Source: Pontibacter sp. E15-1 (GTDB lineage Bacteria; Bacteroidota; Bacteroidia; Cytophagales; Hymenobacteraceae). Taken from it: DNA of 56,129 bases. This document shows, piece after piece, positions 22,870 to 32,529 of this stretch. The stretch's first letter is position 1. Each line of letters starts with the position of its first letter. The stretch lies in assembly GCF_022601975.1 (NCBI RefSeq), contig NZ_JAKVIR010000036.1:1-56129 (forward strand), read 5' to 3'. Below the pieces are notes generated by a model. The model ran no database searches, was not told where the DNA came from, and was given only the letters and a program-made list of their open reading frames with translations. A program made the translations under genes and the position numbers.

Positions 22870-25836
22870 ATGATGAACAAGTACGCTCTCAGGGCACTCA
22901 TGCTATTGCTATGGGGAATGCCCTTCGCCGTTTTAGGGCAAACGACTGTGCGGGGAACCGTGACAGACGCTGGCTCAGGATCTGCTTTACCGGGTGTGAG
23001 TGTGGTGGTGCCCGGCACCACACTCGGCACGAATACCGACGTCTCCGGAGAATACACAATCCAGTTGCCAGGCAGTGCCGGCCAGTTGCAGTTCTCCTAT
23101 CTGGGCTACGTGACGCAAACCGTCGACGTGACGGCTGCCAACCCCACCGTGAACGTGCGGTTGCAGGAACGCCTGACCAGCTTGAGTGAGGTAGTGGTGA
23201 CGGGCCTGGCCACCACCGTAAAGCGCTCGAACGCGGCAAACGCCGTGTCCTCGCTGAATACCCGGGAAATTACCGGTATCACGACGCCGCAAACCGTGGA
23301 CGGGGCCATCAGCGGCAAGCTGGTGGGCGCGAACGTGGTCGCCAACTCGGGAGCCCCGGGCGGGGGTATGGCTATGAAGCTGCGCGGGATTACCTCTATC
23401 TTCGGGAACGCGCAGCCGCTCTTCGTGGTGGATGGCGTGATCATCGACAACTCCTCCATCTCTGCCGGCCTGAACTCGGTCACGAACGCCGCCGGAGGCG
23501 GCAGCTCTTCCACACAGGATAATGCCTCGAACCGCATTGCGGACATCAACCCTGCGGATATCGAGAATATTGAAGTGCTGAAAGGGGCCTCCGCAGCCGC
23601 TATTTACGGTTCCCTTGCCTCGGCTGGCGTCGTGATCATCACCACGAAGCGAGGGGCAGCCGGTAAAACCAAGATCGATTTCTCGCAGGACATCGGCATC
23701 ACCAGGATCTCTAAAAAACTGGGGATGCGCACCTATACCGAGGAGCGGGCGCGGGCTTCATTCGGCGCCGCTGCCGTGCCTTTGTTTCAGGAGGCGCAAA
23801 GCCAGAACAGGTTTATCGATTATGAGGAGGAACTGTACGGCAACACGGGCTTGCTGCTCAACTCCAGGCTGAACGTGAGCGGCGGCAACGAGAAAACCCG
23901 GTTCTTTGTGGGCGGCCTGATTCAGGACGAAGAGGGCATTATCAAGAAGACGGGGTATAACAAGAAGTCTATCCGCTTTAACCTCGACCATGACCTCTCG
24001 GATCGTTTCGATTTCAGCCTGTCTACCAACTACATCAACTCCTCTTCAGACCGCGGATTGACCAACAACGACAACAAGGGGGTATCCTTCGGGATCGCCA
24101 TGTCCTCCACGCCAAGCTTCGTGGATTTGCGCCGGGACGCCAACGGGTTTTACCCCAACAACCCGTTTGCCGCCTCCAACTTTCTGCAAACCCGCGACCT
24201 GATCACGAATCAGGAAGCCACAGACCGGTTTATCGGCGGGTTCACGTTGAACACCAAGCTGCAGAGCAGCGAGATGAGCAACACGAAACTGGTGATCCGA
24301 AGCGGCCTTGACTTCTACAATTACAGGACCCGGGCCTTGTTCCCGACCACGTTGCAATTCCAGTCTAACGGCAACGGAACAGCCGGGGCCTCTATCCAGG
24401 GCAACTCGTATAACCTGAACACCAACCACGCTGCGTTCATCGTAAACAACCTTGCTCTCTCTGATAACAACCTCAACCTAACGTCTACACTCGGAGTCAC
24501 GCGCGAGAACTTCAACCAGGACCAGGTGCTAAACACGGCCACGAAACTGATCGGCGTGCAGACAAACCTGGACCAGTCCGGGGCCGTTGCTGCCACGCAA
24601 TACAGGCTGATTACCCGAAACAAGGGGCTGTTCTTCCAGGAGGAGGCGAACTACAGAGACCGGATTATCGCAACGGCCGGTATACGCCTGGATAAGTCGT
24701 CGAACAACTCGAAGGTGAACGAGTTTCAGGCCTTCCCGAAAGCCTCTCTCGCCTTAAACCTGGGTAACTTCGATTTCTGGACGTGGGACGCTGTTAACCT
24801 CTTAAAGCTGCGTGTCGCCTATGGCGAGTCGGGTGGCTTCCCGCCGTTCGGGGCAAAGTATACCTCCTTTACCCCGTTTAACATTGGCGGAAACGGGGGC
24901 TTAGTACCGGACATCCAGCGCGGGAACGAGGATATAAAGCAGGAGCGCCAGAAAGAGCTGGAGGCCGGGCTGGACTTCGGCTTGTGGGATAACAAGGTCA
25001 TCTTTGAGGGAACGGTGTACAACAAAACCGTTTCGGACCTGATCCTTTTTCAGGGTGTGCCGGCCTCTTCGGGCTTTACCACGCGGGTTGTAAACGGCGG
25101 AGAGCTTAAAAACCGTGGTTTCGAGTTGGCGGTCACGACTACTCCCTTTGAGGGGCCGGACTTTAAGTGGAACTCCCGGACGAGTTTCTGGGTGAATAAC
25201 TCGGAGGTGACACAGTTGGACGTGCCCGCTTTCCCGCTTGGCGGTTTCGGCACCACGCTCGGCACCTTCTTTATCGAGAAAGGGAAATCTGCCACCCAGA
25301 TTGTGGGTATAGACGGTGACCGCGGGGTCGTGAAACTGGGCGATGCCAGCCCTGATTTCCAGATGAACTTCCATAACTTCCTCACCGTGAAGCGAAATCT
25401 CACGTTCTCCTTCCTCCTGCACTGGAAGAAAGGCGGGGAAAACATCAATCTGACGGAATTGCTGACTGACCTTGGCGGCACATCCCCAGACTTTGACGAT
25501 GACGACAATAGCAACGGGGTAACGAACGCAAAGGAGCGCACCGATGCGCTCGGCGTAACGGCAAGGCCGTTTGTTCAGGATGCCTCATACCTGCGCATGC
25601 GCGAGATCGGGCTGTACTACACGCTCCCCGCAACAGCGCTGAGCGATGTGTTTGGCTCCCTTGTCCGGGAACTGAAGGTAGGGGTGTCGGCCAACAACGT
25701 TTTCGTGATCACAGACTATCGTAGCTACGATCCGGAAGTGTCGAACTTTGGGGCCAACGGGCTGTCAACAGGCGTTGAAGTGACCCCGTTTCCGGCTTCC
25801 AGAAGAATGTTCTTCCATTTTATGATCGGCTTCTAA
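22870..25836 (+). CDS. SusC/RagA-family TonB-dependent outer-membrane transporter
   Basis: A 988-aa protein with a Sec signal (ending MPFAVLGQ), an N-terminal carboxypeptidase-regulatory-like domain (TVRGTVTDAGSGSALPGVSV through FSYLGYVTQT), a plug with GAISGKLVGANV, MKLRGITSIFGNAQPLFVVD and IENIEVLKGASAAAIYGSLA, and a 22-strand barrel ending in FPASRRMFFHFMIGF. It imports a bulky ligand as a TonB-driven channel capped by the SusD-like lipoprotein encoded 6 nt downstream. No glycoside hydrolase is nearby, whereas several peptidases are, so a RagA-like peptide role is plausible but unproved. No adjoining sigma/anti-sigma genes. Confidence 0.96.
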   Translation: MMNKYALRALMLLLWGMPFAVLGQTTVRGTVTDAGSGSALPGVSVVVPGTTLGTNTDVSGEYTIQLPGSAGQLQFSYLGYVTQTVDVTAANPTVNVRLQERLTSLSEVVVTGLATTVKRSNAANAVSSLNTREITGITTPQTVDGAISGKLVGANVVANSGAPGGGMAMKLRGITSIFGNAQPLFVVDGVIIDNSSISAGLNSVTNAAGGGSSSTQDNASNRIADINPADIENIEVLKGASAAAIYGSLASAGVVIITTKRGAAGKTKIDFSQDIGITRISKKLGMRTYTEERARASFGAAAVPLFQEAQSQNRFIDYEEELYGNTGLLLNSRLNVSGGNEKTRFFVGGLIQDEEGIIKKTGYNKKSIRFNLDHDLSDRFDFSLSTNYINSSSDRGLTNNDNKGVSFGIAMSSTPSFVDLRRDANGFYPNNPFAASNFLQTRDLITNQEATDRFIGGFTLNTKLQSSEMSNTKLVIRSGLDFYNYRTRALFPTTLQFQSNGNGTAGASIQGNSYNLNTNHAAFIVNNLALSDNNLNLTSTLGVTRENFNQDQVLNTATKLIGVQTNLDQSGAVAATQYRLITRNKGLFFQEEANYRDRIIATAGIRLDKSSNNSKVNEFQAFPKASLALNLGNFDFWTWDAVNLLKLRVAYGESGGFPPFGAKYTSFTPFNIGGNGGLVPDIQRGNEDIKQERQKELEAGLDFGLWDNKVIFEGTVYNKTVSDLILFQGVPASSGFTTRVVNGGELKNRGFELAVTTTPFEGPDFKWNSRTSFWVNNSEVTQLDVPAFPLGGFGTTLGTFFIEKGKSATQIVGIDGDRGVVKLGDASPDFQMNFHNFLTVKRNLTFSFLLHWKKGGENINLTELLTDLGGTSPDFDDDDNSNGVTNAKERTDALGVTARPFVQDASYLRMREIGLYYTLPATALSDVFGSLVRELKVGVSANNVFVITDYRSYDPEVSNFGANGLSTGVEVTPFPASRRMFFHFMIGF

Positions 25837-25842
25837 TTTTAA

Positions 25843-27192
25843 ATGTATACAGACATGACGAATTTCCTCAATACTATAAGCTATAAGCAGGTGATCGGTG
25901 CGCTGGCACTTCTCATCATGCTTCCTGCCTGCGAGGTAGACAATATTCCGGACCCCAACAACTCTACCCTGGACGTGGTAGAGCTGAATGCCTCAATCCC
26001 AACCCTGAACAACCTGGTGGTAGGCACTGAGGCTGCCATGCGCATTGACATTGCCACCTATTACGATGGCATGGCAGTGATAGGGCGTGAAATCTACCGC
26101 TTCTCGGGTTCTGAGCCGCGCTTTGCCACTGATCTGTTAGGCGGCGGAAGCGCTGTGTTGGATAACAACACGTTTTATACCACCCGCCCCTGGAACGGTA
26201 GGTATCGGGCTGTGAAAGATGCGAATATCCTCATAGCCGCCGTAAACAACACAAATCAGGTAACGGAGGAGCAAAAGCAGGGCTATTTAGGGTTCGCAAA
26301 AACCATAAAGGCGCATCAGCTGCTGATGAACCTGACGATGATGAACGAGAACGGGATTCGCCTTGACGTAGCTGACCCGGATAACTTAGGCCCGGTGGTG
26401 GGGCGCGCTGCAGCCTATACGGCCATCGCGGCCATGCTGGATGAAGCGAAGGTTCATTTGCAGAATGCAGGCGACGACTTTGCTTTTCCGCTTTCTGATG
26501 GCTTCGAGGGTTTTAAAACACCCGCTTCTTTTCTGACGTTTAACCGGGCCCTGGCCGCCAGGGTGGCCGTGTACCGTGAGAACTTCGACGAAGCACTCAC
26601 TTATCTGAATGAGTCTTTCCTGCAGCTTAACAACGTGGCGGGCAGCTTCAGGATGGGGGTATACCATACCTTTAGCAACGCTTCCGGGGATATCCTCAAC
26701 CCTGTGTTTCTCCCCCGTAATTCGACCGGAGAGATCCGCCTGGCCCACCCGCGCTTCGTGACGGAAGCCTCGCCGAACGATGACCGCCTGGCCAAGGTGG
26801 CTTTGCGCGAGGCAGAGGCGACCCAAAGCGATTTAACCAGCCGGTATGATGTGTTTGTGTATAAAACGAACACAGACCCCATGCCGATTATCCGGAACGA
26901 GGAGTTGATCCTGATCTATGCCGAGGCGAAAATCCAGACGGGTGCGCTAATGGATGCGGTTTCAGCGTTAGACCTTATCCGGACAGGCCATGGCTTGCTG
27001 CCGTATGCAGGCGCTGTTACCAAAGAGGCGCTGATTGATGAGCTGCTGCGCCAGCGCCGCTATTCGCTCTATTTCGAGGGGCACCGTTGGGTAGACATGC
27101 GCCGTTACAACAAACTAAGTGAGCTGCCGCTAGACCGTGCCGGCGATGACGTATGGGTCAGTTTCCCGATTCCGTTTAACGAAGGGGTATAA
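25843..27192 (+). CDS. SusD/RagB-family surface lipoprotein
   Basis: A 449-aa SusD-like protein; an ATG at 25855 (MTNFLNTISY) is an equally good start. The signal ends in a lipobox (LIMLPACEVDN). The helical TPR-like core is visible in YRAVKDANILIAAVNN, LGFAKTIKAHQLLMNLTMM and YLNESFLQLNN, and the family C-terminus in NEELILIYAEAKIQTG, LIDELLRQRRYSLYFEGHRW and the final FPIPFNEGV. It is the surface cap that binds ligand for the SusC partner (6-nt gap, same operon). It is short for the family (usual about 480-600), which suggests a small ligand-binding insert. Confidence 0.95.
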   Translation: MYTDMTNFLNTISYKQVIGALALLIMLPACEVDNIPDPNNSTLDVVELNASIPTLNNLVVGTEAAMRIDIATYYDGMAVIGREIYRFSGSEPRFATDLLGGGSAVLDNNTFYTTRPWNGRYRAVKDANILIAAVNNTNQVTEEQKQGYLGFAKTIKAHQLLMNLTMMNENGIRLDVADPDNLGPVVGRAAAYTAIAAMLDEAKVHLQNAGDDFAFPLSDGFEGFKTPASFLTFNRALAARVAVYRENFDEALTYLNESFLQLNNVAGSFRMGVYHTFSNASGDILNPVFLPRNSTGEIRLAHPRFVTEASPNDDRLAKVALREAEATQSDLTSRYDVFVYKTNTDPMPIIRNEELILIYAEAKIQTGALMDAVSALDLIRTGHGLLPYAGAVTKEALIDELLRQRRYSLYFEGHRWVDMRRYNKLSELPLDRAGDDVWVSFPIPFNEGV

Positions 27193-27211
27193 ACCTATCT
27201 GTTGGCTTTCG

Positions 27212-27253
27212 GCACAAAAAAAGGGCGTCTCTTCAGACGCCCTTTTTTTGTGC
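27212..27253. terminator. Bidirectional terminator after susCD
   Basis: A perfect 19-bp stem: left arm 27212-27230, loop CTTC, right arm 27235-27253, with a GGGCGTCT core and A7/T7 tracts inside the arms. It serves the plus-strand susCD unit and the convergent zinc-ribbon gene. Confidence 0.95.
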
Positions 27254-27258
27254 GATGC

Positions 27259-27666
27259 TTATGGTTTCCAGCGGTTTCCGCAGTTATGGCATTCATACCG
27301 GTCACCGAAGAGGGCGTCCAGCAGGTAGGGCCGTTGCGCCGTATCGGTGGAGCCGCACCGCGGGCATGTTACCTGTTCTACCGGAGGTGGCTCAGCCGCA
27401 TCGGGCGGTGCAAGGTCAATGGTGTCGTAGTCGAAGTTTGTGCTGCCCTGCCATATCTGTTTCAGAATGCCCCTGGCCTCGTCCTCGTCGTTCTCCGTCA
27501 CCTTAAGCTTCACGCCCCCCACCGCCACCGAGTAAAACGGATGCGCCCCGATGATGTGCTCATCGCCCAGAAAGCACAGGATGCCCTCCGACTCCAGGCG
27601 GCCTTTCAGGATATAGGCTTCCGTTACGTCGTTAAAAGTGGCAATAGTGATCAGGCGCTCGGCCAT
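27259..27666 (-). CDS. DUF2007 protein with C-terminal zinc ribbon
   Basis: A 135-aa protein of two parts. Residues about 1-72 form a DUF2007 domain (TIATFNDVTEAYILKGRLES, then VGGVKLKVTENDEDEARGIL), a small ferredoxin-like fold once named a putative signal-transducing protein. Residues about 95-135 form a zinc ribbon with CPRCGS and CHNCGNRW as the two Cys pairs. The domain pairing is common in Bacteroidota. Role unknown. It may be co-transcribed after the CDGSH gene, which ends 21 nt upstream. Confidence 0.85.
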   Translation of the reverse strand: MAERLITIATFNDVTEAYILKGRLESEGILCFLGDEHIIGAHPFYSVAVGGVKLKVTENDEDEARGILKQIWQGSTNFDYDTIDLAPPDAAEPPPVEQVTCPRCGSTDTAQRPYLLDALFGDRYECHNCGNRWKP

Positions 27667-27687
27667 ACGGGTTGCTGTTAAGGGGTG

Positions 27688-27912
27688 TTACTGCTTCTTG
27701 GGCGGAAGGTCAAACGCCTCCGCGTTGTGCTCAAAATGGCCTTTATGGGAGCCATCGCAAAAAGGCTTGTTGCTGGACAGCCCACAGCGGCAGATAGACA
27801 CCAGCTCGCGCCCCTGCAAACCGTATGGGTTTCCGTTTTTGTCTACAATCTCAAATTCGCCCTCTACACGCAGTGAGCCATTGTTGTTCACAGTAATTTT
27901 TGTTTTTGCCAT
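27688..27912 (-). CDS. CDGSH iron-sulfur domain protein
   Basis: A 74-aa protein starting at the ATG at 27910-27912 (MAKTKITVNNNG); the longer frame from 27939 adds 9 residues that fall in the promoter. The mitoNEET-type cluster motif is complete: CRCGLSSNKPFCDGSHKGHF gives the C-x-C-x9-C-x3-H ligands for a redox-active [2Fe-2S] cluster. The N-terminus is a short beta-sandwich (SLRVEGEFEIVDKNGNPYG). It may store or transfer the cluster. It has a consensus promoter and probably shares an mRNA with the DUF2007 gene. Confidence 0.94.
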   Translation of the reverse strand: MAKTKITVNNNGSLRVEGEFEIVDKNGNPYGLQGRELVSICRCGLSSNKPFCDGSHKGHFEHNAEAFDLPPKKQ

Positions 27913-27936
27913 TTTACAGGTTATTTGGTAAGTGAT

Positions 27937-27965
27937 CAAAGTTAGGGAAGCAGGGCAGCGACAAA
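27937..27965 (-). promoter_or_regulatory. Promoter of the CDGSH gene
   Basis: Read on the minus strand: TTTG (27965-27962), 17 nt, then TAACTTTG (27944-27937). Both boxes are exact matches to the phylum consensus. The expected leader to the ATG at 27912 is about 20 nt. Confidence 0.7.
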
Positions 27966-28079
27966 GCGGCGCGCCCGCTGGTAACGCCCAGTAGCGAGCA
28001 GGCCTACGGCTTCAGTTGCTGGGTACTTCAAACAAATATAACTAATTAGGCTGACAACTGCGCGCGGTGGCCCAAGAAA

Positions 28080-28120
28080 GCAAAACCGGCCCTACGTGCG
28101 AGACGCCGGGCCGGTTTTGC
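28080..28120 (-). terminator. Terminator of the 28143-28949 lipoprotein gene
   Basis: A perfect 13-bp stem GCAAAACCGGCCC / GGGCCGGTTTTGC with a 15-nt loop begins 22 nt after the stop on the minus strand. The following bases are a weak pyrimidine tract (TTTCTT). Confidence 0.75.
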
Positions 28121-28142
28121 CTGATCGGGATGTAAACAGCGG

Positions 28143-28949
28143 TTAGTTGCTGTACAGGTAATTGAACGTCTCGCTCTTGCCTGTCGGCGATACCACGGTT
28201 TGCGTAAGGGGGTACCCGCGCTCATCGTAGGTATACGCATAGGTATACTTGTATGTCTTCTTGCTGTTGTGCACCAGCGCCGAGGAAGCAATCATGTTAT
28301 TCGGGCTGCTGGCACTCCCTGGCTCCGCAAGCTCATGAAATGGGTTCTGATTGGAGTCGTAAGAGTAGGTGGTGGTAGAGAAGAGGCTGGCCTCGCCTTT
28401 GTCGTCGATCACATACTGCTTCTCGTTGGCATAGTTGCCGTTCGGCAGCAGCTCAAAGGTAGTGTATGAGGTAGGTATGGCTTCTTCTGTAGCACTATTC
28501 ACCTCGTAAAGCGACTTCTTCTTCAGGTTATTTTTGGTGTCATACTCCACGGTGGCCAAGGCGCTGTACTCCAGCTTGCCGCCTTTGTAATAGGCCATCT
28601 CTGTTTTGGAGAGCAGGCCGTTCGTGTTGTAGGTATACTTTTGCTCTGAGAGAAGGGCATGGTTGCCGGCTGCGTAGGAGGTCGCTTTCACCAGCTTGCC
28701 GCTGCCGTCGCGCTCGTATTTGTCGAAGCTCTCTAGCTTCCCTGTTTTGGTGTCGTAATGGTTGACCTGGCTCAATTGTTTGCCAGAAAAGGCATAAGCG
28801 GTAACTGCAGCGGAGTCCGCCATCACATGAGAAATCATACCCTGCTCGAACGCTGGCATGGCTGTCTCCTGCTCATTTTTTTCACAAGAACTGAGTGCTA
28901 CCGCGCCGCAGAAAAGGAGGGCGGGCATAAATCTGTTTTTCAATCTCAT
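28143..28949 (-). CDS. Lipoprotein with YD-like repeats, unknown
   Basis: A 268-aa protein with a lipoprotein signal (lipobox ALSSCEKN, Cys about residue 22). The mature part is built from degenerate Tyr/Asp-containing beta repeats: VNHYDTKTGKLESFDKYERD, KYTYNTNGLLSKTEMAYYKG, VEYDTKNNLKKKSLYEV, TTYSYDSNQNPFHEL and YAYTYDERGYPLTQTVV. This pattern resembles RHS/YD-like or DUF4595-type wrapped beta proteins of the Bacteroidota surface. No catalytic residues stand out. The role may be adhesion or binding. A stand-alone gene. Confidence 0.75.
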   Translation of the reverse strand: MRLKNRFMPALLFCGAVALSSCEKNEQETAMPAFEQGMISHVMADSAAVTAYAFSGKQLSQVNHYDTKTGKLESFDKYERDGSGKLVKATSYAAGNHALLSEQKYTYNTNGLLSKTEMAYYKGGKLEYSALATVEYDTKNNLKKKSLYEVNSATEEAIPTSYTTFELLPNGNYANEKQYVIDDKGEASLFSTTTYSYDSNQNPFHELAEPGSASSPNNMIASSALVHNSKKTYKYTYAYTYDERGYPLTQTVVSPTGKSETFNYLYSN

Positions 28950-29201
28950 TTGGCTAAAAGTTGAAATAATGAAACATTGGCCTGCTGTGCAGGTTTCAGG
29001 GAAAACGCAGATTAAGTTTTAAAAATTGCACTTGCTGTGAAAGTATCTGAGACGCACGCATCTAAACGGTAAACTATATAATTTATAAACAGCTGTAAAC
29101 CAAGGTGTAAAAGACCGGTTCCGTGCCTACGAAGAGATTGAAAATTAGTTGAAAATAAGTTTAGATATAAAATTTACTATATTATATCTTGGGCTGATTT
29201 C

Positions 29202-31640
29202 TCAGTTTAGACTGGCACTCTGGGCAATGTTCAGCAACTCGTCGCCGGCATCAATGTCGTGGCGCAGTTCTTCCCTGAAATTGATAGAGAGGCGCAGCGC
29301 CTTCAGGCCCGGAACCCCCGGCAACTCTTCCACCTCCAGGTGCTCCACCTCCTCATGGATATACCCCTCCGAATGCAGGAAATCGATGTACCGCTGATAC
29401 TCCACGGCGTCTTTCTGCTGAGTGTACACGATCGCGATTTTGCCGGGCTGCGTGATGCGCTCCTCCGAGCCGCGCACCGTGGCCTTGTCGATTCGCTTCT
29501 TGATGATCTCGTAGCGGATGTTGTTCGCGCCGTCCACGTCAAACTTCTTCTCATCCAGCCTGAACCGTATGGAGATCGGATCGCTGTGCACGAGAATGAG
29601 CTGTGTAATCTCGAGCGGCAGCTTCAGGTTAGCGCGCAGCTTGTGTATGCGCCGGGCAATCTCGCAGGTAAGCATAAGCTGCCACAGGCGCATGTTTTTA
29701 AGGTAAATCGGGTCGTAGTCGCCGTTGTTCAGCAGCGACGAGCCGATGTAGATGTTGTATTCCAGGCCATCCGTGCGGTATTTCTCAAAGTAATGCGGAA
29801 ACAGCTGCTGGGCCTTTTCCTCTTCCCGCTCCAAAAACGTGGAGATGGTCTCGTTGATCATGAAGAGGCTCTCCTCATACGCGCGCCGCTTGTTATACAC
29901 CACCCGGTAGGGGTTGTTTATCGCGTTGCGGTATGCCTGTATGGCCGCTTGCGCAGCCGGGCGCTTTCTGCTGAAATGGTCGAAGAGGGGTTCGATTTCT
30001 GTCCGGAGGAAGTCGAGCACCAGCACTTCGTCCCCGGAGCCGAGCTCGTTGAGGATGTTGAGCGAGTACTTGTCGATCTTAAACACCAACTCATCCAGAA
30101 TAGACAGCGGCAAGTTGTCTTTCACGGCCAGGATAACCTCTTTGGCCAGCACCAACTGCTCCAGCAGGTCTCCCTGAATGGCCTTGTTGCGCTCGGTGGC
30201 TGATCCGCGGATGTCGGAGGCGCCATACAGCGGGTAAATCTCCCGGAACACGATCGGCTCTATCTCGGAGCTGACATTCCGCTCTATCTTTTCAAGCAGG
30301 TTCACCGCGGCCTTTGTAAAGCGCCATTCTACCACGGGGTGTATAGCAGTGTACTTCTCTTTGATGATGCTCTGTATACTGTTTCGCAGCTCGCCGAGGC
30401 TCCGGTTTATGGCCAGGGCAAACAGCGGAAGCAGCTCCTTCAGCCGGATGGTGGACAGCGCGTTCAGCTCCCCCGGTATGGGCGAGGCCAGTTCCATCAA
30501 CCCGATAATCTGCTTGTCATACACCAAAGGGGCCACGATGAGGTTGCGGATGCCGGACTCCAGCAACTGTTGCTCTACCCTGGTGGGGTTGGCAAACTGC
30601 TTCAGGTCTTCCACAATGATCGTGTTTCCGCGCCGTAGCACAGGCTCATAAATCGAGTTGTTGAGGTCCTTCAGCATCAGGTCGCAGTTCTGTGTCAGCA
30701 CCAGCCCGTTCCAGATTCTGCGGGCATAGCTGGTGTCAAACTCATGCAGCGAAGGGCAGGAGGAGAAACCCAGCCGGATGTCGGGCAGGCCAAAAAGGAT
30801 GCGCAGTTTTTGCTGCAGGTTCAGAAAACCCTCCTCAGTGCTCACAGAGCTGCGGTCCAGCAAATTCAGGCGCAGCGAGGAGAGCGTCTCCTCGTTGGTC
30901 ACTTCCGTGAAGTCATAGAGGGAGAAGCCGGAAAACTCAAAATTCTCGGGAGGCAGCTTCATCATCCACAGGTCCAGGTCGTTGTAGCGGTTGATGAGGA
31001 AGTTGATTTCCTGCGCAGACAGTTTCTTGATCTCGCCCTTCGCCTTCACTTCCATGAACTTCAGGTCGATGAGCAGCTTGTAATGCCGCGGCAAGCCCGT
31101 CAGCTTGTCTTTGACCGTGAAAATAAAGGGCTCGTCGATGCTGAAGTTGGCGTTGTAAAACTTTTCGAGAATGAGGGTATAGGCAGAGAGGGTTAGCCGG
31201 AAAAGCAGGGTTTTCGGGTCCAGGTTCAGCAGCTCGGCATAATTGTCGCCCTTCAGCAGCTTGAGATCCTCCAGTTTTGGCGAGGCGTAAAAGCTCTCGA
31301 AGTGAAACGGCACTACGGCCGCCATCATCTCGTTCTCCCACAGCGCGCTCGGAAAGATATCCTCCATCAGGATGTCCACCGTCTCCATGTGCTTCTCAAT
31401 GACGGACACCTGCTCTATCGTCCCGGTAAGGTCGGAGGTGTTGCGCAGCAGGTCGGCCAGCTCCCGCACGCGCGCCGGGTTGCAGCTCGGGTCAGTTTTT
31501 TCCTTGTTCTCCCAATAGGCGATGAGCGGTGACAGGCTCAGGGAGGTTTTGAACGGGAACTTGTCTACGCTCAGGAATATATCGTTGTTGGATATGGAAA
31601 CAACAGACTCATGAAAGTTGCCTTTGTCGATTTTGCTCAT
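29202..31640 (-). CDS. Large GAF-domain protein, function unknown
   Basis: About 812 aa from the ATG at 31638-31640 (MSKIDKGNFHESVV); the longer frame from 31697 is unlikely. A soluble protein, mostly helical, with one recognisable GAF-type domain around residues 310-440 (EFDTSYARRIWNGLVLTQ, RRGNTIIVEDLKQFANP, SGIRNLIVAPLVYDKQIIGL). The regions on both sides have no family I know: an N-terminal part with LSLSPLIAYWENKEKTDPSC and a C-terminal part with LKLPLEITQLILVHSDPISI and many charged helices. No kinase, cyclase or output domain can be seen, so it may be a scaffold or sensor. It is divergent from the coiled-coil gene at 31884. Confidence 0.8.
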   Translation of the reverse strand: MSKIDKGNFHESVVSISNNDIFLSVDKFPFKTSLSLSPLIAYWENKEKTDPSCNPARVRELADLLRNTSDLTGTIEQVSVIEKHMETVDILMEDIFPSALWENEMMAAVVPFHFESFYASPKLEDLKLLKGDNYAELLNLDPKTLLFRLTLSAYTLILEKFYNANFSIDEPFIFTVKDKLTGLPRHYKLLIDLKFMEVKAKGEIKKLSAQEINFLINRYNDLDLWMMKLPPENFEFSGFSLYDFTEVTNEETLSSLRLNLLDRSSVSTEEGFLNLQQKLRILFGLPDIRLGFSSCPSLHEFDTSYARRIWNGLVLTQNCDLMLKDLNNSIYEPVLRRGNTIIVEDLKQFANPTRVEQQLLESGIRNLIVAPLVYDKQIIGLMELASPIPGELNALSTIRLKELLPLFALAINRSLGELRNSIQSIIKEKYTAIHPVVEWRFTKAAVNLLEKIERNVSSEIEPIVFREIYPLYGASDIRGSATERNKAIQGDLLEQLVLAKEVILAVKDNLPLSILDELVFKIDKYSLNILNELGSGDEVLVLDFLRTEIEPLFDHFSRKRPAAQAAIQAYRNAINNPYRVVYNKRRAYEESLFMINETISTFLEREEEKAQQLFPHYFEKYRTDGLEYNIYIGSSLLNNGDYDPIYLKNMRLWQLMLTCEIARRIHKLRANLKLPLEITQLILVHSDPISIRFRLDEKKFDVDGANNIRYEIIKKRIDKATVRGSEERITQPGKIAIVYTQQKDAVEYQRYIDFLHSEGYIHEEVEHLEVEELPGVPGLKALRLSINFREELRHDIDAGDELLNIAQSASLN

Positions 31641-31883
31641 ATGGATGTTGGTTACATGCAGCGGAAAGGGTGTCCGTAGCATATTTTGTGCCGCCAATGC
31701 CTAGTAAACGAAGTTTATCCGCAAAAGATAACAGAAAGAAAGTATCGATTATCGTAAGTTTGTGTGCCCGGGAAGAGTATTGCTGCGTGGCGTTGTTGCA
31801 AACCGGACGGAACGTGTTTTGTAAGTGTGGCATACTATTTACGGCAAAGGCATGTTATAGTTTATTTACGAAATTAACGAACA

Positions 31884-32513
31884 ATGGACAAACTGATAAG
31901 ATGGATACTGGTGCTGCTGCTGGCGGCGGTAACGGTGGAAGGGGCACAGGCGCAAACGAAAGTAGAGCAGGACCTGGCCGAGTTGCGCACCTGGATGCAG
32001 CGCCGGTCGGCTCAGGCCGACAGCACCATTCGCCAGGAGTGGCCCAACGTGAAGCAGGAGTACCGGGAGCTGACCTATGGCCTGAACCAAAACTCCCAGA
32101 AGCTCTCGGAAAGCTCCCGGAAGGAGTATGACGAGATGAAACACCGCTACAAGGGCTGGGAAGAACGCAACGAAAGCGAAGCTGTGGACCTGGACGGGGA
32201 GGAGCTGGAGCGCTGGGAACGGCAGCTGGCAGGCACGACCCACATTAGCAGGCTGAAGCCCGTGAAGATGCGCGATGCCTATGTGCAGCTGCTGGAGCAA
32301 ACCCGTGAGCGGCGGCGCGAGTGGAGCCTGCGCGACTGGGAATATGCCGAGTTTGTGTACGGCGAGCTGAACAACCGTAGAAACGAGCTCCAGGACCAGC
32401 TAAGCAGCGGCGACAAGATCAAGATTGCCGCGCTGCAGGTAGAGTTCGCCTCCCTTAAGAAAGGCCGCGAAGCCCGAGAGGCCTACGAGACCATGCGCGA
32501 GAAGAACCGCTAA
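31884..32513 (+). CDS. Periplasmic coiled-coil protein, unknown
   Basis: A 209-aa protein with a signal peptide (MDKLIRWILVLLLAAVTVEG ending AQAQ near residue 24). The mature part is nearly all helix and very rich in Glu, Arg and Gln, for example LAELRTWMQRRSAQADSTIR, YGLNQNSQKLSESSRKEYDE and WEYAEFVYGELNNRRNELQD, and probably forms an elongated coiled coil in the periplasm. I do not recognise a named family with confidence. It sits alone between a divergent GAF gene and a long hairpin. A structural or stress-related role is only a guess. Confidence 0.75.
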   Translation: MDKLIRWILVLLLAAVTVEGAQAQTKVEQDLAELRTWMQRRSAQADSTIRQEWPNVKQEYRELTYGLNQNSQKLSESSRKEYDEMKHRYKGWEERNESEAVDLDGEELERWERQLAGTTHISRLKPVKMRDAYVQLLEQTRERRREWSLRDWEYAEFVYGELNNRRNELQDQLSSGDKIKIAALQVEFASLKKGREAREAYETMREKNR

Positions 32514-32529
32514 TCCGGCCCAAAGGCCT

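Noticed and set aside
29259..30203. 314-aa plus-strand frame inside the GAF-protein gene
   Set aside because: Shadow frame rich in His, Gln and Val; no domain visible.
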